Below are positions 57,105 to 64,000 of a stretch of DNA of 64,000 bases, one piece after another. Source of the DNA: Hamiltosporidium tvaerminnensis (lineage: Eukaryota > Microsporidia > Dubosqiidae); NCBI GenBank assembly GCA_022605425.2, contig CM061246.1:992001-1056000 (forward strand), given 5' to 3'. Each line of letters starts with the position of its first letter. Positions within the stretch are counted from its first letter, which is position 1. The position numbers and the translations under genes were made by a program. A model generated the notes under the pieces. That model saw nothing but the letters and a program-made list of their open reading frames with translations, searched no databases and had not been told where the DNA came from.

Positions 57105-57332
57105 AATGTAAAATATTTTTAAAATCATTAAATCAACGTTACAGATGGATATATCAGTATTTCGATTAAAAAAAATATAAAATTTAAAATATTTTTAAAA
57201 TCATTAAATCCACGTTACAGATTCCTAAAACAGTATTAAATTTATTAAAAAATTTAAGAAATTTAAAAAAGTTAAAATGTAAATTGTTTCTAAAATCATT
57301 AAATCTACATTAAATGATAACAAATCAGTATT
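57105..57332 (-). repeat. Three imperfect tandem repeats (right arm)
   Basis: Mirror of 38590-38817, with small differences such as two bases fewer before ACTGAT in one unit. Confidence 0.7.
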
Positions 57333-57393
57333 TTATAATAAAAATACACTTATAATTTTAAATAAATAAATAATAAGAATTCGAAAAATATTT

Positions 57394-57915
57394 TCATTTA
57401 CGATCATTAATATCAATTATATGATCTAAATAATCCAGAAAATAATATATCTTTATCCTTAAAGTATCAATATAGATATATCCTTGATTTAAAATTTTAG
57501 GAAAATCTATATTGTCCTCGAATTCTATAAAAATATAAAAAATATTTTGAGTTGTATTTTGTTTACTAAAAAAAATAATTTTCTTTTTGAAATATTTTTC
57601 TAGTATTTCAATTTCAATATCTTTCATAGAATAAAGTACAAGTGTGCTACATTCTTTGTCGATATTATAAGTAGATCTCACTTGGTTGATTTCTTCGAAA
57701 ACAATTTTAACTTCTATTTTTTGAATCAAAATCGTATTAGTTAGCAATTCTGCTAAATAGATTTCGGAAATATTTTTATATAAAAAAATGTATTCCGTTT
57801 GGTTTTTTGAAGATAAAAAATATTTTCTGTAATAAATTTTTGTATTCATCTTAAATATTTCTATGATTCTAAAATGATTAATAATTTTATCGATATTTCT
57901 TACCTTTATGTACAT
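57394..57915 (-). CDS. Conserved protein of unknown function, 173 aa (right arm copy)
   Basis: Identical in protein to 38004-38525, with no DNA difference that I could find. The same start and the same intergenic tandem repeats separate it from NAA30. Identity of the full frame, beside a transposon copy that has accumulated many changes, supports a maintained gene, although recent gene conversion would look the same. Confidence 0.75.
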   Translation of the reverse strand: MYIKVRNIDKIINHFRIIEIFKMNTKIYYRKYFLSSKNQTEYIFLYKNISEIYLAELLTNTILIQKIEVKIVFEEINQVRSTYNIDKECSTLVLYSMKDIEIEILEKYFKKKIIFFSKQNTTQNIFYIFIEFEDNIDFPKILNQGYIYIDTLRIKIYYFLDYLDHIIDINDRK

Positions 57916-58795
57916 TGATGAAAAAAATGTGGGTTGTGATTGATTGATTTATGAAATAAAAATCCGATTTTTATTTCTGAATATTTAAATACATTTTTTT
58001 AGTAGAAAAATGAAGTTTTTTGGCCATTAAGTAAGAATTTTCGTTTATTGCGTGATAAAAAAACTGCGGTATTTTCCCAAGAAAGATCTAAATATTTGTT
58101 TGCAATCAAAAAAACGTCATTATAAATCTTACTATAACCTTAAAAAGCTTACGGATATCTTTTTTAGACAATTTATACAACAAATCTAAAATTTTCATCT
58201 TAAGAACACAGAGATTTATCTTTTTTACGTATTCATTGTCATAAAATAATGTAAAGATATAAAAAAACAAAATATTAAAAAAATTCAACTTAACTCTGAA
58301 TAATAATTCTAAAGAAGCAAATATAGGCCATAATAAACCCTTTTCTTCTGAATTATACAGAAATTCAAAGCCTGAATGATATTTACTAAGAAATTAATAT
58401 TTTTTAATGTTGTATTGAATCTTCGTGATATGCTTGAATATGAAATTTGAACAAATTAAAAGACTCAAATTTTTTTAAAATACCATTTAACAAAATTTAT
58501 TGGTTTTTTACTATAATATTAATAAAGAAATAATTTTAAATTTGCTATCCATTCTTTAAAGTTATTGTATTTTGGAACAAAAACCAAAGCTCATAAAAAA
58601 CGATATAAATTCTATTGTGATTATTATAAATAAGCAGTAAAGTTATATTTAAATAAAAATCAGAAGCAAAAGTTTTGTATTAAAAATAAATAAAATTTAT
58701 TTTTTAGAATTTACAATCAAAATCAAAACGAAATGGTTTTTTGTTCAAACAATTAAAATAATTAATATATTAAGAATATGAATATGAAATAAATT
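57916..58795. other. Outer flank of the right arm, including the SE1 empty site
   Basis: Mirrors 36376-38003 without SE1. A 60-codon frame (58106-58288, minus) has a TAG in the other arm and is not supported as a gene. The last bases lead directly into LINE-E. Confidence 0.6.
58507..58520. other. Empty target site of SE1
   Basis: The complement of this stretch is AATATTATAGTAAA, present once and followed by AAACCAATAAATTT, exactly what results from removing SE1 and one target copy from 36656-37412. Confidence 0.9.
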
Positions 58796-61700
58796 ATGGG
58801 TAGAAAGAAAAATGTTAGCAGCGAAATATCGAATAATACCAAAATAAAGGCTGCAAACGACGCTGATGAGGTGAAAAAGAGTGATAGTGAGATACAAAAA
58901 TGTAAGCTACACCCACCGGCGATTCCCCTACCTTCCTCCTCCTACACAACAATAACACCTCCACCACCAAGCCAAACATGCAGTAAAATGCAAAATAGTG
59001 GGCTTGACACCTTACCTTCGCCTAATGCACCAGTTCCCTCTTCGGTTGAAGTCTCTGCGTGCGAGCCATCGTACGACATGACAAGCCCCTGTACTCTAGC
59101 TATTCCGGAAGGTAACAGGCTAATGGCATTGCGGACGATATTCGATTCCGTAACAGCCGACCCGAAGGAATGGCCTCGAATTGTTTTTTTTGCAGTACAG
59201 ACAAGGTTTGAAAGAATGCCAAGAAATGGCTGGACAGAGCTTCACAGGTACTATAATGAGAAATTCGGCTGCACTGAAACTCTCGAAGTGTTAAAAAAAT
59301 TGGCACAAAGTGAGATGGGAAAGGATGTAAAATCAGAAGAGAATGGAGAGCGACGTAGAATCGCCACTTGTCTCGCTGATACATGCACCTTGACCGACAC
59401 CACGGAGTACATAAACCTGAGAGATAAATTCTTGAGTAAAATCAAAGAAATATCTGAGAACGAAATTGGAAAAGTAGTGGTCCGAACTAGAAAACATCCA
59501 AATGAATTGGTTGATAGTAAAGTTCTGGATCTCATTAATCGAGTAGTCGGTGAATATGCAGGAGCTCATGTACCTGAGTCAATTACGGAAGCCGCGTATA
59601 TCATGCAAGCTGCGCAGGTATGCTATGACGAGGCAACACGCAAAGAAAAGCCTAGATCCGCTTGGAAGGAAAACATAGAAAGTAAAATTTCTAAGTTAGT
59701 ACTTTCCAAAGATCTCCTCGAGAAGGCTCGTAAGCAGGAAAAGCTCTCCACTTCGGAAACGAAGAGCCTTAAGAAAATCATGCGAGAGTTTAATTTAAAC
59801 TTGAGCAGCGTAACTGATCTTTCTGAGGCTTTAGTTAAGAAGAATGAGTCTTTGAATGTTTACGAGAAAAAAATTACGATGCATGAAAGTAGGAAGCAAT
59901 TCCGAAAAGAGAATCGTATGTTTGAGCTTTTCCGAGGTCGATTTTATCGTGGGTTATCTGAGCGTGTGGAATCCGAGCATGTGGTTAGTCGTGATGAAAT
60001 TGTGAGTTTTTGGTCTACAATGTGGAACAAAAATGATGACACAGTCACGTACGATGATTATTTGATTCCATTTGTATCAGATAATCATCCGACCACGTTT
60101 CCTTCACTTGATGAATTTGTAAATATCATTAATTGGCTTCCCAATTGGAAAGCTGCTGGAATTGATGGTATTTACAATTTTTTCATTAAGAAACTTACAA
60201 CTCTTCACAAATATATTTATGATATTGTGAAAGTTATATGTTTAGAAGGAACAACTCAAGCTGATTGGTTTTACTGCGGGCTTACGTATTTGATACCGAA
60301 AGGAATTCCACGAAGAGGCTCTGACTACAGGCCAATCACTTGTATGTCCAACCTCTATAAGTTAACGACAAAGTGTGTGACGAAAGTCGTTCAAATTGAA
60401 GTGGAAAGGCGAGGGTTGCTTGCAGAGAACCAATTAGGGGCGGTAAGAGGTGTGCAGGGAGCGAAAGAGCAGGCTCTACTGAATATTGCCTTAAATAAAG
60501 AGTATGGAAATAATCTTAAGGCAACATCGATTGATGTTAAAAAAGCTTATGACTCAATAGATTATGCTTATTTAACTCAATGCATTGAAAACCTTAATCT
60601 ACCTGATTGGATCCTGAAATTTATTAAGGTAATTATATCAAAATGGAAAATTGATATATCAGTAGGGCCTGAAAAAATCATGAGCAAGAAGATTGATAGA
60701 GGGATCCTGCAAGGAGATAGTTTGTCACCATTGTTGTTTGTGTTGTGTATGGATCCATTAAGCCGAAAGCTTAATGAAAAATACACAAAAGTGACAGTAC
60801 AAACAGATGCAGAATCCCATTCTACTAATCATCTCTTGTTTATTGATGATCTTAAGCTCCTTGCAAAAGACAGCTCCACATTGAGTGCTATGACAGGCGA
60901 GGCAAAGGAATTTTTAGAGGTGATTGGCTTAGAGATTAACAAAGAGAAGTCAGCCACAAATGATACGTGTTGTGAAGATACTGCTACTCTTCTAGAAGGT
61001 GTTAGTGTTTACAAATATTTAGGAATAATAGAAGATAGCAGAGGAATCCCAACACGTAGCTCATTTGAAGAAGTACAGAGCAAACTTATATCAAGAGTTG
61101 AAAGACTTTGTCACACAAGATTAAATGCAAAAAATTTATTTTCTGCAATCAATCAACATGCGATATCGTTAATCAACTACCAAATAGGAGTACTTCGACT
61201 TGAACCGGCGTACTTCTCTAAGTTAGATGATGCAGTGCGTGCGGTGTTGGTGAAGAATAAGATACATCTCCGCCCAGGATGTAAAGAGCGTTTATACCTT
61301 CCTAGAACAGAACTTGGAAGAGCCTTACATAGTGTTGAGTTGCGAAGCGAACATATGCTTCTGCAACTCTTGGATTGTCTGGAAAAAAGTAAAGAAATAT
61401 CAACTAGACGAGCAGCAATCCTCAAGGTGGAGAATAATAATAAAACCCATCTTGCACTAATAAAAGGCTTCTTAAAAGTAAAGTACAGGTTGGTAGAAGA
61501 AGTCACTAAGAAAAGGTTAGAAGAAGCTCAACTTGCAAAACTATATAACGAAATAGAAAAACGAAAACTCCATATAAAGTTATATAATGCAAGAAAAAAT
61601 GAGCTTGTGAGTGTTAGTGACTCTTCAAGATGGCTAAAGAGAGGAAATATTAGGCCACGAAATGAAGCTGTGTTCTGCTATATCCAGGATAGAAATGTAT

Positions 61701-61798
61701 TCCGGGGAGCAGATGGTGTGTGTCAACATTGCGGGAAGTCTGGTAAGACTGTAGATTATCTAGCAGCTCGATGTGAAAAAATGCTAGGCCATGATTAA
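58796..61798 (+). CDS. LINE-E reverse transcriptase ORF, catalytic FIDD intact
   Basis: 1,000 codons. The N-terminal ~120 residues are Ser/Pro-rich. A conserved region with RFERMPRNGW and YYNEKFG follows and may be DNA binding. The RT domain spans about 430-760, with Asp580 in DVKKAYDS and Asp684/Asp685 in FIDD, so polymerisation looks possible. The zinc knuckle at 976-993 is CQHCGKSGKTVDYLAARC, with Tyr988 where a His ligand is expected. The frame ends at HD* because two bases are missing relative to LINE-D, which removes the RHN motif and endonuclease from the protein. Nearly identical to LINE-A. Confidence 0.93.
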   Translation: MGRKKNVSSEISNNTKIKAANDADEVKKSDSEIQKCKLHPPAIPLPSSSYTTITPPPPSQTCSKMQNSGLDTLPSPNAPVPSSVEVSACEPSYDMTSPCTLAIPEGNRLMALRTIFDSVTADPKEWPRIVFFAVQTRFERMPRNGWTELHRYYNEKFGCTETLEVLKKLAQSEMGKDVKSEENGERRRIATCLADTCTLTDTTEYINLRDKFLSKIKEISENEIGKVVVRTRKHPNELVDSKVLDLINRVVGEYAGAHVPESITEAAYIMQAAQVCYDEATRKEKPRSAWKENIESKISKLVLSKDLLEKARKQEKLSTSETKSLKKIMREFNLNLSSVTDLSEALVKKNESLNVYEKKITMHESRKQFRKENRMFELFRGRFYRGLSERVESEHVVSRDEIVSFWSTMWNKNDDTVTYDDYLIPFVSDNHPTTFPSLDEFVNIINWLPNWKAAGIDGIYNFFIKKLTTLHKYIYDIVKVICLEGTTQADWFYCGLTYLIPKGIPRRGSDYRPITCMSNLYKLTTKCVTKVVQIEVERRGLLAENQLGAVRGVQGAKEQALLNIALNKEYGNNLKATSIDVKKAYDSIDYAYLTQCIENLNLPDWILKFIKVIISKWKIDISVGPEKIMSKKIDRGILQGDSLSPLLFVLCMDPLSRKLNEKYTKVTVQTDAESHSTNHLLFIDDLKLLAKDSSTLSAMTGEAKEFLEVIGLEINKEKSATNDTCCEDTATLLEGVSVYKYLGIIEDSRGIPTRSSFEEVQSKLISRVERLCHTRLNAKNLFSAINQHAISLINYQIGVLRLEPAYFSKLDDAVRAVLVKNKIHLRPGCKERLYLPRTELGRALHSVELRSEHMLLQLLDCLEKSKEISTRRAAILKVENNNKTHLALIKGFLKVKYRLVEEVTKKRLEEAQLAKLYNEIEKRKLHIKLYNARKNELVSVSDSSRWLKRGNIRPRNEAVFCYIQDRNVFRGADGVCQHCGKSGKTVDYLAARCEKMLGHD

Positions 61799-62474
61799 TA
61801 GACGGCATAATGAAGTGGTTAGATGCCTACACCTTCTCCTTCTAAATAGATATAAGTTTAAGTCTTCAAAACGAATTAGGAGTCACTCAGTTCAAGAAAT
61901 TCTTGATAATGAGTATGCAGAGATAAGAGTGGACACCAGAATTAAAACTGATGTTAAAATTCGGAATAACAGACCGGACATATTTATTTTAGATAAGAAG
62001 AAGAATAAGATAACACTCATTGAAGTAGGAATCACTTCCCAAGATTCACTTCAAATAGTTGAAACTGAAAAACTTAGGAAGTATGACCTGTTAGCCAATG
62101 AGTTGGGTCTTATTTATAAGTGTAGTGTTGAGATAATCCCTTATGTGATGACCTGGGACGGTATTGTGACAAAATACCATAAATCTCATCTTAAAAGACT
62201 AGAAATACCCATGAATGTAGAAGCATACATTCAGTCTATAGTGCTTAAGCAGACAGTCGAAACAATTTCCTTTGATCGACGAAGAGGACTTGAATCAGAA
62301 CTAAATGCCGAAGAGAGCTGGGAGAGAGCGTCAAAGGGTGTTATTATGAGATCAGAGGTGCATGAGGAACCAACACCCCCTTTAAAAGTAGAGAAGAGAG
62401 AGGAAGATGGTGAAAAAAAAAATTTAAACCAAAAAATAAAGCACCCCTTATTTCACAAGGAGGAACCACTTTAG
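61791..62474 (+). pseudogene. LINE-E endonuclease part, frameshifted
   Basis: 227-codon frame starting at a chance ATG created at the frameshift (MINRRHNEVV). It continues through KSSKRIRSHSVQEILDN, NRPDIFILD and TLIEVGITSQD. Where LINE-C and LINE-D have a stop (SH*), this copy reads SHSVQ. Near 62412 a longer A run shifts the frame again and the acidic tail is lost. The overlap with the RT frame is 8 bp, so it could only be made separately or by frameshifting. Confidence 0.85.
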
Positions 62475-62598
62475 AGGAACCGACCAATAACATAAATGAA
62501 GAGTCGGATTTAGAAGAAGAGACAATAGTGGTTAAAGAGGTAGAAGAAAACATATAAAAATGGTAAAAATGTTTTAACCCAGAATTTTATTAAATAAA

Positions 62599-62624
62599 AT
62601 ATGTTTCTAATAATATTTTTATAA
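62599..62624. repeat. Single 31-bp-family unit between two LINEs
   Basis: 26 bp containing ATATGTTTCTAATAATATTT, most of one unit of the repeat at 43954-44077, separating the 3' ends of LINE-E and LINE-F. Confidence 0.8.
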
Positions 62625-64000
62625 TTTATTTAATAAAATTCTGGGTTAACAAATTTTCTCTCGTTTAACTAATTTCTTCCATCACTTTAACCACTTTATT
62701 CTCTTTTTCTACATCCGACTTATCATTAATGTCTATCGTCGGTTCCTCTGGTCTGGTTACGTCATCTAAAATAAGGGGTAAAATATTTTTTGAATTTACT
62801 TGTTTAACACTATCTTCCTCGTTCTTCACTTCTTTTAAGGGGGGTGTTGGCTGTTTATGCATCTCAGCTCCTATAATAACACTTAATGACGCTCTCTCCC
62901 AGCTCTCTTCGGCACTTGGTCCCGACTCAATTCCTCTTCGTCGATCGAAGGAAATCATTTCGACTGTTTTCTTAAGTACTATGGACTGAATGTATGCCTC
63001 TACATTTATGGGTATTTGTAATCTTTTAAGATAAGTCTTATGGTATTTTGTCACAATACCGTCCCATGTTATCACATAAGGAATTATCTCTACACTACAT
63101 TTGTAAATAAGGCCTAACTCATTTGCTAATAGGTCATACTTCCTAAGTTTTTCTGTTTCAACTATTTGAAGAGAGTCTTGGGATGTGATTCCTACTTCAA
63201 TGAGGGTTATCCTATTCTGTCTCTTGTCTAAAATAAATATATCTGGTCTGTTACACCGGATCTTGACATCAGTTTTTATTCTGGTGTCCACTCTTATCTC
63301 TGCATATTCGTTATCAAGAATTTCTTGAACTGAGTGGCTTCTAATTCGTTTCGAAGACTTAAACTTATATTTATTCAGCAAGAGTAAATGTATACATCGT
63401 ACCACTTCATTATGTCGTCTAGTATAGTCATGACCAAGCATTTTTTCACATTTCGTTGCTAGGTGATCAACAGTTTTCCTAGACTGGTTGCAGTGTTGAC
63501 ACATACCTTCTGCACCCCAGAATACATTTCTATCCTGGATATAACAGAACACTGCTTCATCACGTGGTCTTACACTTCCTTTCTTTAACCATCTTGAGGA
63601 GTCATTTACACTTACCAGCTCGTTATTTCTAGCGCTATATAACTTTGAATGTAGTTTTCGATTTTTGATTTCGTTATATAGGTTAGCTAGTTGAGCTTCT
63701 TCCAATTTCTTTTTTGTGACTTCCTCTTCAAACCCGTATTATATTTTTAAAAAGTTTTTAATTAGTGCAAGATGGGTTTTATTATCCTTCTCCACCTTAA
63801 AGATTGCTGCTCGTCTAGTTGATGTATCTTTATGTTTTTCCAGACAATCCAAGAGTTGCAAAAGCATATGTTCGCTTTTGAACTCGACACTATGTAAACC
63901 TCTTCCAAGTTCTTTACGTGGAAGGTATAGACGTTCTTTGCATCCTGGGCGTAGATGTATTTTGTTCTTTACTAAAACTGCACGTACTGCGTAATATTTT
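62625..64000 (-). pseudogene. LINE-F: 3' part of a LINE from a diverged subfamily
   Basis: 3' terminus at 62625; the 5' part runs off the right edge. A 346-codon frame (63705-62665) holds an intact zinc knuckle CQHCNQSRKTVDHLATKC with the His ligand, then DYTRRHNEVVR, then the endonuclease with NRPDIFILDKRQN and TLIEVGITSQD, unbroken to its end. Just upstream a TAA at 63739-63741 replaces a Lys codon of the other copies. It differs from LINE-C, -D and -E by many substitutions spread along the sequence, so it is a separate lineage. It shows what the complete C-terminal part looks like. Confidence 0.9.

Larger units (their letters stand above)
52354..58793 (-). repeat. Right arm of the inverted duplication
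   Basis: Reverse complement of 36376-43550 without SE1. Its outer end meets LINE-E at the ATG. See the left arm for content. An 8.8-kb segment (LINE-C, repeat copy 2, LINE-D) separates the arms. Confidence 0.92.
58796..62598 (+). mobile_element. LINE-E: near full-length LINE
   Basis: From the ATG at 58796 to the 3' terminus ACCCAGAATTTTATTAAATA at 62598. Upstream sequence is the right-arm flank, which continues almost to the ATG, so the element brings no 5' leader. Two frameshifts break it: one after the zinc knuckle near 61795 and one in an A run near 62412. Confidence 0.92.

Noticed and set aside
58106-58288. 60-codon minus-strand frame in the right arm
   Set aside because: The left-arm counterpart has an in-frame TAG and no domain is seen.
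1-64000. rRNA, tRNA genes and CRISPR arrays
   Set aside because: No cloverleaf with paired arms around a GGTTCGA-type loop, no rRNA core sequence and no regular spacer array was found by reading; a tRNAscan run could still reveal one.

Overview
The window looks like nuclear DNA of a microsporidian with an expanded, transposon-rich genome. The evidence is very high A+T outside islands, compact intron-free genes with Lys/Asn/Ile-rich proteins, and CCC motifs a few bases before several start codons, which is the microsporidian transcription signal. The mobile elements also fit (an R2/CRE-type LINE, a Ginger-like integrase transposon, a hAT relic). The species is not identified; elements of this kind remind me of the Hamiltosporidium, Dictyocoela and Cucumispora genomes, but that is recollection, not a search result. 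No rRNA, tRNA or CRISPR array was seen.

Layout. 1-2088: 5' part of a LINE (LINE-A, minus strand, running off the left edge). 2.1-24 kb: a gene-poor graveyard holding an old copy of a structured repeat (SE4), a hAT transposase relic, a small SE fragment (SE5), a broken gene at 12.7-14.3 kb, a decayed LINE (LINE-B) at 14.5-16.7 kb and a decayed reading frame at 19.4 kb. 24-30.8 kb: the only dense normal gene block, with a THO2-like mRNA export protein (minus), then a helical protein, RNase H2 catalytic subunit and a small coiled-coil protein (all plus). 30.8-36.3 kb: non-coding repeats. 36.4-43.55 kb and 52.35-58.79 kb: two arms of a large inverted duplication. Each arm carries a NatC catalytic subunit gene (NAA30/MAK3), a 173-codon gene of unknown function, a dead Ginger-like transposon with terminal inverted repeats, and a copy of the structured element. 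43.55-52.35 kb, between the arms: a 5'-truncated LINE (LINE-C), a second copy of the 3.1-kb repeat from 30.8 kb, and a near full-length LINE (LINE-D). 58.8-64 kb: LINE-E (plus) and LINE-F (minus), tail to tail.

The most unusual item is a roughly 729-bp, G+C-richer, apparently non-coding element (SE) present in five copies. One copy (36670-37398) is bounded by a 14-bp target duplication, and its empty site survives in the other arm of the inverted repeat, so it moved as a unit. Comparison of copies shows compensatory base changes in a 5'-terminal hairpin and pair-preserving changes in a second hairpin, pointing to a structured RNA rather than a protein. It has no terminal inverted repeats, and its 3' end resembles the 3' end of the LINE, so it may be a LINE-mobilised structured RNA. 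I recognise no described family.

The LINE copies are also informative. All three visible 5' ends start at the ATG with unrelated upstream DNA. LINE-D is a mosaic of two N-terminal subfamilies and has lost a catalytic aspartate. LINE-C, -D and -E all have the endonuclease cut off from the RT frame. Much of the reading comes from comparing copies by eye; identities are visual estimates.
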